Positions 25,791 through 33,848 of a DNA stretch of 44,461 bases are shown here, in pieces. This DNA comes from an uncultured Verrucomicrobiota bacterium (GTDB lineage Bacteria > Verrucomicrobiota > Verrucomicrobiia > Opitutales > Opitutaceae): NCBI GenBank assembly GCA_903960515.1, contig CAJCBL010000112.1, forward strand, positions 1 to 44,461. The letters are read 5' to 3'. The notes under the pieces are model-generated. The model searched no databases and was not told where the DNA came from. It worked only from the letters and a program-made list of their open reading frames with translations. Each line of letters begins with the position of its first letter. Position 1 is the first letter of the stretch. Both the position numbers and the translations under genes were made by a program.

Positions 25791-26327
25791 ATGTCCACCT
25801 ACGACCAATGGGCCAACGAGCGCGGCGTACCGGCTGCCCGCCTCATCGCCTTCGAGGAATGGCTGCTGGCGCAAATGCGCTCGCGCCTGGTGTGGCCCAC
25901 CGATCCCGCCGCAGCGCAGCGGCAGGCCGGCCAGTGCCGCGCCTTCGTGCTCGATGCCGTGGCTGAGCTGGGCGCGCACGGCTACCTTTTCCGGCCCAAG
26001 GAGCTCGCTGAGCTGCTCACCGGCAAGCTCGACCAGATCGCCCGCCTGCAAAAGGCCGGGAATGTGCTCGAGCTCTACCCGTATTTTCGGGCCACGTGGC
26101 GCACGTGGGTGCGCTGCTCCTCCGAAGAGTTGCGCGACCGGGCGCTGCTGTGCGGCAGCCATGTGCGCCAGATCACCGAGCGGGCCATGCGCGGCCCCTG
26201 CGCGCCACCCCCGCCGAGCCTCTGCGAGCTCGCCGCGCAACTGCGGCGGGAGCGCCGCAGCGCGAAGGCCGAAAGCGGAAAGTTGAAGGCCGAAACGCTT
26301 CAATCTTCCTTCGATCTTCTCCCGTAG
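25791..26327 (+). CDS. Hypothetical phage protein
   Basis: A 178-residue helical protein (LIAFEEWLLAQMRSRLVWP, LAELLTGKLDQIARLQKAG) with an Arg-rich C-terminal third. Its last 25 residues, SAKAESGKLKAETLQSS and onward, are written by a GAAGGCC-type heptad array, so the original C-terminus probably lay near residue 155. No family was recognised. Confidence 0.55.
   Translation: MSTYDQWANERGVPAARLIAFEEWLLAQMRSRLVWPTDPAAAQRQAGQCRAFVLDAVAELGAHGYLFRPKELAELLTGKLDQIARLQKAGNVLELYPYFRATWRTWVRCSSEELRDRALLCGSHVRQITERAMRGPCAPPPPSLCELAAQLRRERRSAKAESGKLKAETLQSSFDLLP
26264..26298 (+). repeat. Heptanucleotide array inside a gene end
   Basis: Units GAAGGCC, GAAAGCG, GAAAGTT, GAAGGCC and GAAACGC, in register, translated as the C-terminal tail of the protein at 25791. 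Confidence 0.65.
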
Positions 26328-26334
26328 GTCCGTC

Positions 26335-26362
26335 ATTCCGCATTCCGCACTCCGCATTTCCG
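26335..26362 (+). repeat. Heptanucleotide array abutting a start codon
   Basis: Units ATTCCGC, ATTCCGC, ACTCCGC and ATTTCCG run straight into the ATG at 26363 with no spacer. Confidence 0.85.
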
Positions 26363-26620
26363 ATGAGCCAACAGACCGTCTTTTCCTTCATCGCCACGGT
26401 TACCCCCCGGGGCGATGGATCGTTTGTGGTGCAGCCGGGCAAGCCCCAGCAGTGGCTGTGGGTGCGCGATGCCGCGCGCATGTACCAGGTGAGCCCCGAC
26501 GCCGTGCGCGAGTGGCTCTTGAAGGGGCTCATTGTTTCCCGGCGCGTGGGGCTGCTCAAGTACCAGGTGGAGGCCGAGAGCCTCGCCGCCTTCATTCGGC
26601 CGGACAACTGGCGCGAATAG
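26363..26620 (+). CDS. Small excisionase/MerR-like DNA-binding protein
   Basis: An 85-residue protein. Residues 34-75 (VRDAARMYQVSPDAVREWLL followed by LIVSRRVGLLKYQ) form the winged helix seen in phage excisionases and MerR-type proteins, where the helix-turn-helix selects DNA and the wing is a hairpin. It is the last gene before a 146-bp gap that appears to split early from late genes, so a late-gene regulator is a possible role. Confidence 0.6.
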   Translation: MSQQTVFSFIATVTPRGDGSFVVQPGKPQQWLWVRDAARMYQVSPDAVREWLLKGLIVSRRVGLLKYQVEAESLAAFIRPDNWRE

Positions 26621-26666
26621 GGAAGGCTGAAAGGCTGAAGGCTGAATGCTGAAAACTGAAGGCTGA
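26621..26666 (+). repeat. Heptanucleotide array, GAAGGCT type
   Basis: About six units of GAAGGCT and variants (GAATGCT, GAAAACT), one with an extra A. On the other strand the unit is the CTTCAGC type seen in the terminase gene, so both orientations occur. Confidence 0.75.
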
Positions 26667-26706
26667 ACAGGAGCCTAACCCAGCCTGTATATTCCGCGAT
26701 TAGCAG

Positions 26707-26725
26707 GAGGGGCAGGCGGCCCCTC
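26707..26725. terminator. Hairpin at the early/late boundary
   Basis: A perfect 7-bp stem GAGGGGC/GCCCCTC with a 5-base loop. No T-run follows, so it is either a weak terminator or a regulatory structure ahead of the late genes. Confidence 0.35.
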
Positions 26726-26766
26726 ACAGGGGGTGGATTTGTTGTGGTAGGTTCGGGGCGCACCGC

Positions 26767-27828
26767 ATGCGCTCCCTCTACGCTTTCCCGTCAGAGTCGT
26801 CGTCGTCGTCGGCCCGGTCCCTCGAAGGAGGGGCCGGGTTCGGGACGGAATGCGGAACGCGGAATGCGGATTGCGGAATGCCGCAATCCGAAGTTCAGCC
26901 TTCCTCCTCCAGCCTTCCCCCTTTCCTTCAGGCGCGCTACCACTTGGGCTGTGCGGGCAGGCATGTGGGCAAGGCCTTCGATGCCGTGCTCGACTCCCGG
27001 TTTGGCCCCCAGGTGTCCAACGCCCTCGTGTGCGTGCGGCTCTGGGTGCCGCTCTTCTTTCTGCTGATCCTCCTGCTCTCCGGCTGCTCCCTGTTCCGCC
27101 CGGCGCCCATCGTCATCACCCCGCAGCAGGGCAGCGCAGCCGTCCGCGCCGAGGCCCTCGATACTGCCGCCCAATCCCGCGCCGCCGCCGCTGTGAGCGC
27201 CGCCGCCCGGGCCAACGAGGCCAACCCCGCCGGAGCTCCCCGCGAGTCCACGGCCGGCGAGCTGGGCACCGCTGCCGCCAATCTTCCCCAGCCCTCTCCC
27301 GCCGATCTCGCCGCCGCCCTATCCCGGGTGGAGGCCGGCTTGCGCGGCGATCTTGATTCCGCCCGGCGCCAATGGGCCAGCGCCCAGGGCGATGCTGCCG
27401 GCCTACGACTTCAGATCGTAGCAGCCGCTGCCGCAGCGGAGCGCGAGCGCCTCGCCTCCTCCGCCTCGCTGGAAAAGCTCAAGGCAGACTTTGCCACGCA
27501 GCTCACCGCCGAGCGCCGCCGCGCCGAGGCCGATCAGCAGCGCCTCCTGGGCTGGATCTTCTACGGTGGTGGCGCCGTCCTCGTGCTCCTGGGCATTGGC
27601 TGCCTCACCGTCTTCGCCTCGCTGCCCATCGTGGGGCCTCGGGTGGCCGCCTCGCTCATCGCGGCCGGGTTTGCATCGATAGCGTGTGGCCGGGCCGTGG
27701 CGTGGATGCTCGCGCACCCGTGGGCCATCGTGGCCGGCATCGCCATCCCCCTGGCTGCTGCCGCCGCCCTAGCCATGGCCAACCACCACCACCACCACGC
27801 CAGCGCCGCCCCCGCCCCGCCCCTCTGA
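26767..27828 (+). CDS. Phage membrane lipoprotein-like protein, lysis candidate
   Basis: The longest frame starts at an ATG at 26767 (353 residues), but codons 27-55 are a heptad array in non-protein-like wording. The real start is more likely a GTG near 27013, immediately before VPLFFLLILLLSGCSLF, a lipobox-type signal. After it come an Ala-rich region, a coiled coil (about residues 185-255) and two or three membrane segments (about 258-330), and the protein ends with five consecutive His. Lipoprotein plus coil plus membrane segments between early genes and terminase suggests a spanin- or holin-like lysis protein. That is inferred, and no endolysin was found. Confidence 0.5.
   Translation: MRSLYAFPSESSSSSARSLEGGAGFGTECGTRNADCGMPQSEVQPSSSSLPPFLQARYHLGCAGRHVGKAFDAVLDSRFGPQVSNALVCVRLWVPLFFLLILLLSGCSLFRPAPIVITPQQGSAAVRAEALDTAAQSRAAAAVSAAARANEANPAGAPRESTAGELGTAAANLPQPSPADLAAALSRVEAGLRGDLDSARRQWASAQGDAAGLRLQIVAAAAAAERERLASSASLEKLKADFATQLTAERRRAEADQQRLLGWIFYGGGAVLVLLGIGCLTVFASLPIVGPRVAASLIAAGFASIACGRAVAWMLAHPWAIVAGIAIPLAAAAALAMANHHHHHASAAPAPPL
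26847..26930. repeat. Heptanucleotide array that reverses orientation
   Basis: Five units of GGAATGC type (26847-26881) are followed by CGCAATCC and AGCCTTC-type units. The switch point forms a perfect 10-bp hairpin, CGGATTGCGG/CCGCAATCCG with a 4-base loop, at 26867-26890. Confidence 0.7.
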
Positions 27829-27829
27829 T

Positions 27830-27871
27830 TTTCCGCACTCCGCAATCCGCCTTCCGCAATCCGCATTTCCC
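27830..27871 (+). repeat. Heptanucleotide array filling a gene gap
   Basis: Units TTTCCGC, ACTCCGC, AATCCGC, CTTCCGC, AATCCGC and ATTTCCC, then CCG before the ATG at 27875. It begins one base after the upstream TGA. Confidence 0.85.
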
Positions 27872-27874
27872 CCG

Positions 27875-28255
27875 ATGCCCGCCGACTCCCTCGCCCTTGG
27901 CCAATTCGTGCTCTCCCTCAGTGCCTTCCTCGCCCTCTGGCTGAGCCTGCGCAAGGTGGAGAAGGAGATTCGTGGCGGGGCCGAGAAGCGCGAGGTGGGG
28001 CCGCAGCCCTTCGAGATCAAGGCGCATCCCGAGTATGCCCGCCGTGAGGAGCTCGCCTATGTGGTGGCCCGGCAGGACCGCATGGACGCCAAGCTCGACA
28101 CCATCGTGAAAGACCTTTCCGAGGCCGGCGAAGATCGCGCCCGCCGCCTGCATGCCCGGCTCGATCAAGTCATCATCGCCGTCTCCGCCGGGTCCGCCTC
28201 CGTGGCGGAGATAAGCGGCGAGCTCAAGCGCCTCCCCTGCGACCGCTGCCCCTGA
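27875..28255 (+). CDS. Mu gp25-like protein (DUF2730 type)
   Basis: A 126-residue protein with one N-terminal membrane helix (FVLSLSAFLALWLSLRKVE). A cytoplasmic or periplasmic coil follows (RQDRMDAKLDTIVKDLSEA) and a C-terminal short helix ending in CDRCP. Size, topology and place directly before a gp26-like protein and the small terminase match the gp25 gene of Mu-like phages. The function of that family is unknown. Confidence 0.6.
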   Translation: MPADSLALGQFVLSLSAFLALWLSLRKVEKEIRGGAEKREVGPQPFEIKAHPEYARREELAYVVARQDRMDAKLDTIVKDLSEAGEDRARRLHARLDQVIIAVSAGSASVAEISGELKRLPCDRCP

Positions 28256-28265
28256 GCGCTTCCCC

Positions 28266-28300
28266 ACTCCGCACTCCGCAATCCGCCTGTCGTATTTCCC
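28266..28300 (+). repeat. Heptanucleotide array before a GTG start
   Basis: Units ACTCCGC, ACTCCGC, AATCCGC, CTGTCGT and ATTTCCC, then CC and the GTG at 28303. Confidence 0.85.
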
Positions 28301-28302
28301 CC

Positions 28303-28572
28303 GTGCTTTCCGCTTCCGACATCCTCCGCGTGCTCTATCTGGCCGACCCCATCGCTGTGGCCGAGCCCATGATCCGCCGCGACGCCGGCCTGATGCGCAA
28401 CGGCCGCCAGTCGGGCGAGGGCGAGACCGCCGCCGCCCTGCGCCGCCTCGATGCGCTGGGCTTTGCCTGGCATTCCATCGACCCGCTCACCGGCGACACC
28501 ACTTGGCGGCTCACTGCCGCCGGCCGCGCCCAGGCGCGCATGCAGGACGGCCTCCCCGCCACCACATCGTGA
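28303..28572 (+). CDS. Mu gp26-like winged-helix protein
   Basis: An 89-residue protein with a GTG start. Residues 5-75 form a winged helix (ASDILRVLYLADPIAVAEPM; ETAAALRRLDALGFAWHS; TTWRLTAAGRAQA). Its TGA overlaps the GTG of the small terminase (GTGA). In Mu-like genomes gp26 lies in this place. A role in packaging regulation is only suggested by position. Confidence 0.6.
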   Translation: MLSASDILRVLYLADPIAVAEPMIRRDAGLMRNGRQSGEGETAAALRRLDALGFAWHSIDPLTGDTTWRLTAAGRAQARMQDGLPATTS

Positions 28573-29111
28573 AACTGCGCAGCGACAGCTTCTCGGCCCG
28601 GCTCACCGCCGATCAGCGCGACGATATCTTCGCCGCCCTGGCCGGGGGCATCTCGATTGCCGAGGCCTGCGCCCGCATCAAAGAGCTCACCGGCAAGAAG
28701 CCCTCGGGCTCGGCCGTCTCCGTATGGCTCACTCGCGAGGGCGTGCGCCGCCGCTACGAGCTGAGCATCGTGGCCGCAGCGCAGGCCAGCGCCTCCTGCC
28801 CCAAAGATGCCGATGCCCAGGCGCGCCGCGCCGTGGCTCAGGCGAAGTTTGCCGCTGTGCACAGCGCCACCGGCCTCAGCCCCGAGCAGGTCGCCCAGCT
28901 TGAGCGCAACGAAATTGCACGCCAGCGCCTGGAGCTCGACCGCGAGCGCCATGCCACCGACCAGCGCGTGGCCCGCCGCGACATCACGCTCGACCGCGCC
29001 CGGCTGCTGCTGGAGCGCAGCCGTGGAGGCGAGACCGGCGCCGACCTGCAAGCCCAGATCGATCTCGCCCTGGCTGAAATCCAGAACCTCAAGCACGGGG
29101 GCCAGCAATGA
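28569..29111 (+). CDS. Terminase small subunit (Mu gp27-like, DUF3486 type)
   Basis: A 180-residue protein. The GTG start at 28569 overlaps the previous stop. The N-terminal helix-turn-helix (DIFAALAGGISIAEACARIK, then GSAVSVWLTREGVR) is followed by a long helix with conserved Gln/Ala positions. The C-terminal coil is QAQIDLALAEIQNLK. It is expected to bind the phage end DNA and hand it to the large subunit, whose ATG overlaps its TGA. Confidence 0.75.
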   Translation: MKLRSDSFSARLTADQRDDIFAALAGGISIAEACARIKELTGKKPSGSAVSVWLTREGVRRRYELSIVAAAQASASCPKDADAQARRAVAQAKFAAVHSATGLSPEQVAQLERNEIARQRLELDRERHATDQRVARRDITLDRARLLLERSRGGETGADLQAQIDLALAEIQNLKHGGQQ

Positions 29112-30880
29112 AGGCTGCTCTCCCGGGTAGGTCCAGCAAGTCGGGCACGTCGGACAAGTCGGACCCGTCCGACCAGTCCGCCCACCCCAAGCCCCGCAAA
29201 GCCCCCAAGGCGGGCTCCTCCCTGCCGGGGGGCTCCCTTGACCCTGCCCGCAGCCCCAAGGCCACGGCGAAGCGCGGCGAAGGGCCTCCGTGCGCAAGCG
29301 GCACCCCTCTTCAGCCTTCAGTTTCCAGCCTTCAGCCTTCGGCGCGCCCTGCCCGCCGCTGGCGGCCCTACCAGCTCGCGGCCGATGCTGCCCTCAAGCT
29401 CTACGGCATCTTTATCCTGCTCTGGCGCCGCCAGTCGGGGAAAACCGAGGTGCTCTCCACCTGGGCGCTGGAAACCATGCTCTCTCGCCCGGGCGACACC
29501 GTGATCCTCGCCTCGGCCTCGCTCAACGTGGGCGGCGAAGTGGCCCTGCGCGCTGCCGGCGTATTCTGGGCGGTGCTGGAGCGCCTGCGCGCCCGCTTCA
29601 AGGCCCTCGACCTGGGCGACACCCCCTTTGACTTCGACGCCATGACCGCCGCCTTCCAGGCCGGCAAGCTGGAGGTGCGCTTCACCCATCCCGGAGGCCA
29701 GGTGTCCAGGCTCAAGGTGCTCGCCCCCAACCCGGCCACCGCTCGCGGTTTCTCCGGCACCGTGTTCCTCGACGAAATCGGCTTCATCCGCGACTTCCGC
29801 GAGCTCTGGGACGCCGTGGAGCCCATCACCTCCTCCGACCCCACTTTCCGCCTCATCATGTGCACCACGCCGCCCTCCGACGCCGCGCACTACAGCCACG
29901 AACTCATCGTACCGCCCGCCGGGCTGGAGTTCGAGGCTACCGAGCCCGCCGGGGTATGGTATCGCAGCGAGGCCGGCCTGCTGGTGCACCGCGTGGACGC
30001 TTGGGACGCCGACTCCGCCGGCGCCCAGCTCTACCACCCCGAGACCCGCGCGCCCCTCACTACCGACGAGCACCGCGCCCTCGCCCTCGACAAAGAGGCC
30101 TGGGACCGCAACTACGGCCTGCGCCTGGCATCCACCGGCACCAGCGCCGTGGCGCTCAACACCCTCCACCACGCCCAGACCCGAGCGGAGGCCAAGCGCT
30201 GCCTCGCCCTCGAAGGCGAGCTGCCCGGCGACTGGCGCGCCCGCCTGGGCGAAATCTCCGAGCCGGTGACCGTGGGCTTCGATGTGGCCACCACCGAGAA
30301 GAACTCCAGCAATCCCAGCTCGATCACGATCATGGAGAAGGTGGGCACGCTGTATCTGGCCCGCCTCATCTTCCGCTGGAAGACCAACGACCCGAAAATT
30401 TCCCGCGCCTACTTGGGCGAGATCGCATCCGTGCTCAAAGTGCGCCGGCTGTGCGTCGACGCCTCCAACGAGCGCTTCTTCGCCAAGGCCCTGCGCGACC
30501 AGCTCTCGCCCTGGTGCCCGGTGGAGCTGGTTGTCTCCTCCGAAAACATCACCGTCGGGATGGTGGAACTGCCCACCAAGACCTACTTGGGCAACCTCCT
30601 CGTGAACGCTCTCGACGATGCCCAGCTCGCCCTCCCTGCGGATCGCTGGGTGCGGCAGGACTTCCGCCTGGTGCGCAAGGTCTCCGGCCGTTTCGACACC
30701 GAGGTCGACGCCTCCGGTAACCACGGCGACTCCTTCGATTCCACCAAGCTGGCCCTGCATGGGTGGGTGGCCGCCAACGTGGCCGGTGAGTTTCGCCGCC
30801 ACTCCTCCCTCCAACCCGAGCGCACCGCGCGCTACTCCCGTGGCATATCCCAGCGCCGCAACCGCACCGTAACCGCATGA
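29108..30880 (+). CDS. Terminase large subunit (Mu gp28-like)
   Basis: A 590-residue motor and nuclease. The ATG overlaps the TerS stop (ATGA). Residues 1-80 are low complexity: a 9-bp repeat block gives SKSGTSDKSDPSDQS, and a heptad array gives LQPSVSSLQPSAR. The ATPase domain starts near residue 83. Walker A is LWRRQSGKTE (105-114), and Walker B is TVFLDEIGF (about 218-226). The RNase H-type nuclease has acidic positions in VGFDVATTEKNSS, RRLCVDASNE and HGDSFDSTKLAL. It packages DNA by a headful mode including host flanks in Mu-like phages. The unusual N-terminal extension is the only oddity. Confidence 0.88.
   Translation: MKAALPGRSSKSGTSDKSDPSDQSAHPKPRKAPKAGSSLPGGSLDPARSPKATAKRGEGPPCASGTPLQPSVSSLQPSARPARRWRPYQLAADAALKLYGIFILLWRRQSGKTEVLSTWALETMLSRPGDTVILASASLNVGGEVALRAAGVFWAVLERLRARFKALDLGDTPFDFDAMTAAFQAGKLEVRFTHPGGQVSRLKVLAPNPATARGFSGTVFLDEIGFIRDFRELWDAVEPITSSDPTFRLIMCTTPPSDAAHYSHELIVPPAGLEFEATEPAGVWYRSEAGLLVHRVDAWDADSAGAQLYHPETRAPLTTDEHRALALDKEAWDRNYGLRLASTGTSAVALNTLHHAQTRAEAKRCLALEGELPGDWRARLGEISEPVTVGFDVATTEKNSSNPSSITIMEKVGTLYLARLIFRWKTNDPKISRAYLGEIASVLKVRRLCVDASNERFFAKALRDQLSPWCPVELVVSSENITVGMVELPTKTYLGNLLVNALDDAQLALPADRWVRQDFRLVRKVSGRFDTEVDASGNHGDSFDSTKLALHGWVAANVAGEFRRHSSLQPERTARYSRGISQRRNRTVTA
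29129..29182 (+). repeat. Nonanucleotide repeat block in the terminase gene
   Basis: Six 9-bp units of the type NNGTCSGAC (AAGTCGGGC, ACGTCGGAC, AAGTCGGAC, CCGTCCGAC and two weaker). They are in frame and encode three-residue units such as KSD, PSD and QSA. Confidence 0.65.
29309..29343 (+). repeat. Heptanucleotide array inside the terminase gene
   Basis: Units CTTCAGC, CTTCAGT, TTCCAGC, CTTCAGC and CTTCGGC, in register. They end where the conserved terminase fold begins. Confidence 0.75.
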
Positions 30881-32361
30881 ATCTCGACCAGCTCAAATCC
30901 GTAGCCAAGTGGCGGGCGCAGTTCAACCCGCTACGCGGGCTCACTTTCCAGCGCGCAGTCTCCCTGCTGGAGGAAGGCGAGCGCGGGGCCTATGCCGACC
31001 TGCAATGGCTGTACCGCTTCATCGAAAAGCGCGATGCCACCCTGCGCGCCCTGGTGAAGCTGCGTACCTCCGCCATCGCCGGGCTGGATTGGGATATCAA
31101 GCTGGTGGACGATCCCGCCCTGGCCGTAGCCGCGCAGGCGCAGGCCGCCGCACTGCGCGCAGCCTACGAAAAGCTCGAGAATCTCACCGAGGCCATCCGC
31201 TTCCTCGCCCTCGCGGAGTTTCGCGGTTTCGCCCACCTTGAAAAGATCTATTCAGGCGACAACCCGGCCTCCGCCGTGGTGCGCCTGGAGCCCGTGCCGC
31301 AATGGCATTGGGTGCGCGACACCCTCTATTCGCCGTGGTGCTACAACGCCCCTGCAGCCTCGACCAATCGGGGCGAGGCGGTGGACCTGCAGCACTTCGT
31401 CGTGCGCGAGGTCGACAGCCCGATCAACGAAATCGGCCTGCTATGCTTCCTGCGCAAGAACCTCTCGCAAAAGGACTGGGACGGCTTCGTGGAGGTCTAC
31501 GGCATCCCTCCGCTCTTTGCCATGCTCCCGGCCAATATCCCGCCGGGCAAGGAGGGCGAATATCAGGCCATGGCCGAGGGCGTGGTGGCCGATATGCGCG
31601 GCACCATCCCCAATGGCGGCGACATCAAGACCGTCGACGCCGGCGCGCGCGGGGTAAACCCCTTCCGCGAGCACCTCGCCTATCAGGATGAACAGCTCGT
31701 GCTCGCCGGCACCTCCGGCAAGCTCACCATGCTTTCCGCGCCCACGGGCATTGGCGGCGGCGCCACCGATGCGCACCAGGACACCTTTGCTTCGCTGGCC
31801 GAGGCCGAGGCAGCGGAAATCTCCGAACTCTTCCAGGACCAGTTTGACCGCGCTGTGCTCGATGCCGCCGGCTTCGCGGGCCAGCCCGCGCTGGCGTATT
31901 TCCGCCTGGCAGCCGAGGACAAGGCCGACATCGGCCAGATCCTCGACCACGCCGTGAAGGCCAGCCAGGCCGGCTACTCCATCGATGCCGCCGAACTCGC
32001 GGAGAAGACCGGCTACAAGCTCACCGCTGCCGCTCCGCAGCCACTCCCGCCGGGGCCGTTTGGAGCCCCTGAGCCACGTTCCCTCAACCGCGCCGCTCCC
32101 GCCTCCAGCCGCTCGTCCGCTCTGGCCTCCCTCGATGCCGCCCGCCGGCAGGTTTTCGCCCCGCTGCTGGCCCAGCTTGCCGTGGTGGAGCAGGCCAAGG
32201 ACCCCGGCGCCTATGCAGACGCACTTGGGGCGTTCCGCAGCGAAGCCACCCGGCTGGCCCCGAGCCTGATGGGCGATCCCGCCTTGGGTAGCGCGCTGGA
32301 AACCATCTTGGGCGAAGCCGCCGCCCAAGGCGCCGTAGCCACTTTGAAAAAGGCTCTATGA
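30877..32361 (+). CDS. Portal protein, DUF935 family (Mu gp29-like)
   Basis: A 494-residue protein. The ATG overlaps the TerL stop. The N-terminal block LEEGERGAYADLQWLYRFIE and RDATLRALVKLRTSAIAGLD is the DUF935 signature, followed by FRGFAHLEKIY. Central beta-rich portal segments (AMLPANIPPGKEGEYQAMAE) and a Pro-rich linker near residue 390 lead to a helical C-terminus. It forms the dodecameric portal ring at one vertex and couples to the terminase motor. It is intact and of usual length. The protease gene starts inside its last codons. Confidence 0.88.
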   Translation: MNLDQLKSVAKWRAQFNPLRGLTFQRAVSLLEEGERGAYADLQWLYRFIEKRDATLRALVKLRTSAIAGLDWDIKLVDDPALAVAAQAQAAALRAAYEKLENLTEAIRFLALAEFRGFAHLEKIYSGDNPASAVVRLEPVPQWHWVRDTLYSPWCYNAPAASTNRGEAVDLQHFVVREVDSPINEIGLLCFLRKNLSQKDWDGFVEVYGIPPLFAMLPANIPPGKEGEYQAMAEGVVADMRGTIPNGGDIKTVDAGARGVNPFREHLAYQDEQLVLAGTSGKLTMLSAPTGIGGGATDAHQDTFASLAEAEAAEISELFQDQFDRAVLDAAGFAGQPALAYFRLAAEDKADIGQILDHAVKASQAGYSIDAAELAEKTGYKLTAAAPQPLPPGPFGAPEPRSLNRAAPASSRSSALASLDAARRQVFAPLLAQLAVVEQAKDPGAYADALGAFRSEATRLAPSLMGDPALGSALETILGEAAAQGAVATLKKAL

Positions 32362-33386
32362 ACTCCTTCCACGTATCTCCCGGCGAAGCCTTCGCCCTCA
32401 CGCTCAACCGCAGCGAGGCCTCCGGCTCCTCCTTCGCCCTGCCGGCCGATGGCTGGTTCCAGATCGCCGCCTGTGGCAGCGTGGCCAAGGAGCTAGACCT
32501 CCCGGATCGCTCCCAGGTGCAGATCCGGCAGGTGATCGCCCAGCCCGATCTCGACGCCATCGTGGCGCGGTTCCGCGAGCGCGCCGCCGCGCCCCAGTTC
32601 GCCGGCCTGCTGGTGGACTTCGACCATTTTTCCTGCGACCAGGACAAGAGCACCCGCGCTGCCGCCTGGATCGAGGGCGTGGAGCGCCGGGGCAGCGACC
32701 TATGGGCGCAGTTGCGCCTATCCACCAGTGGGCGCGCAGCGCTGGAGGGCGGCGACTACCGCCATTTTTCCCCCGTGCTGGGCTTCGAGCCCAAGCGCTA
32801 CGCCGCCGGCGAAGAGGCCCACCCCGCCGCCCTGCTGGGCGGAGCCTTCACCAATCAACCCACTTTCCGGGGCATGGTGCCCCTAAGCAACCGGCAGGAC
32901 TCTGCCACCATCACCCCAGTCGCCACTATGGACTACAAAGCCAAACTCCTGGCCTTCCTCGGCCTGCCCGATACCGCCACCGATGCGGACATCGAGGCTG
33001 CCCTCGCCCCCGCCACCGAAAACATCGCCAACGGGAAGAAATTCCCCGCCACCGCCTGCCGCCTGGCTGAGCTGGAGGCCGCACAGATCGAGGTCGACCT
33101 CGACGCCCACGGGCTCAAGGGCCCCGCCCGCGACCAGTGGAAGGCCGCCCTAACCAAGAACCGCGAAGAGAGCCTCGCCCTGCTCTCCACCCTCGGTGCC
33201 GATGGCAGCGGCTACGCCCGCACCCACAACCGCGCCGCCGCCAGCACCCCCGGCGGCACCGATAAGCCCAGCGCAGACGCCCAGCGCGATGCCGCCGTGG
33301 CCGCCTACCGCACCACCAACCGCTGCACCTTCCAGCAGGCATGGGACGCCACCCGCGCCGCCAAGCCCGAGCTCTTCGCCGAATAA
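32358..33386 (+). CDS. Head maturation protease/scaffold (Mu gpI-like)
   Basis: A 342-residue protein with the ATG overlapping the portal stop. The first about 185 residues match the Mu I-type protease: VIAQPDLDAIVARF, then LLVDFDHFSCDQDKSTRAAAW, then YRHFSPVLGFEPK and GGAFTNQPTFRG. The remainder is a helical, Ala/Asp-rich scaffold with a conserved-looking C-terminal (TNRCTFQQAWDATRAAKPEL). An internal in-frame ATG at 32928 begins exactly at the domain boundary (MDYKAKLLAFLG). As in Mu, a scaffold-only product may be made from it. The enzyme would cleave the scaffold during capsid maturation. Confidence 0.85.
   Translation: MNSFHVSPGEAFALTLNRSEASGSSFALPADGWFQIAACGSVAKELDLPDRSQVQIRQVIAQPDLDAIVARFRERAAAPQFAGLLVDFDHFSCDQDKSTRAAAWIEGVERRGSDLWAQLRLSTSGRAALEGGDYRHFSPVLGFEPKRYAAGEEAHPAALLGGAFTNQPTFRGMVPLSNRQDSATITPVATMDYKAKLLAFLGLPDTATDADIEAALAPATENIANGKKFPATACRLAELEAAQIEVDLDAHGLKGPARDQWKAALTKNREESLALLSTLGADGSGYARTHNRAAASTPGGTDKPSADAQRDAAVAAYRTTNRCTFQQAWDATRAAKPELFAE
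32928..33386 (+). CDS. Candidate separate scaffold product from an internal start (Mu gpZ analogue)
   Basis: An in-frame nested product of 152 residues starting at the ATG at 32928, where the protease domain ends. In Mu the scaffold Z is the C-terminal part of I made from an internal start. There is no ribosome site at this ATG, so the evidence is the domain boundary and the precedent only. Confidence 0.35.
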   Translation: MDYKAKLLAFLGLPDTATDADIEAALAPATENIANGKKFPATACRLAELEAAQIEVDLDAHGLKGPARDQWKAALTKNREESLALLSTLGADGSGYARTHNRAAASTPGGTDKPSADAQRDAAVAAYRTTNRCTFQQAWDATRAAKPELFAE

Positions 33387-33407
33387 CCACCCAACTCCTC
33401 CGCACTC

Positions 33408-33809
33408 ATGCAAGTCAAAGCCAACGCCATCATCGCCCTCACTCCCGCCGCCGACCAGTCCGCCTACGAAGGCTACTTCGTGGAGCTCGATGGGTCGGGT
33501 AACGCCGCCGTGTGCAACGCAGCCACCGACATCCCGCTGGGGGTGATCCTCGATGGCGAGCCCACCACCGGCAAAACCTCCATCGCCGTGGCCACCGGCT
33601 TCTGTGGTACCGCACTGGTGAAGTGCGCGGCCACTCCGGGCACCATCGTGAAGGGCTCCTACCTCGTGCTCGATGGAACCACCTTGGGCGCGGTGAAGCT
33701 CGATCCGGCCACCGGAGCACGCACCCGCGTGGCCCGTGCGCTCGAAGCCGGCGCGGCCGGCGCGCTCATCGAGGCCGTGCTCATCGACCCGATCCATTCG
33801 GCCTCCTAA
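33408..33809 (+). CDS. Capsid decoration-like protein
   Basis: A 133-residue beta-rich protein with short strands (YFVELDGSGNAAVCNAATD, then IPLGVILDGEPTTGKTS, then IVKGSYLVLDGTTLGAVKL) resembling the DUF2190/head-decoration family. It sits between the protease and major capsid genes, as such proteins often do. The leader is Pro/Ser-type pyrimidine-rich DNA with only faint heptads. Confidence 0.65.
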   Translation: MQVKANAIIALTPAADQSAYEGYFVELDGSGNAAVCNAATDIPLGVILDGEPTTGKTSIAVATGFCGTALVKCAATPGTIVKGSYLVLDGTTLGAVKLDPATGARTRVARALEAGAAGALIEAVLIDPIHSAS

Positions 33810-33848
33810 CCCACCCGCTCCAGCAACTCAGAACCCTCCGCTTCTCCT

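Noticed and set aside
29318-30814. A 498-codon minus-strand frame over the terminase
   Set aside because: It is the Gly/Val/His-rich mirror of the large terminase, which has Walker motifs and coupled ends.
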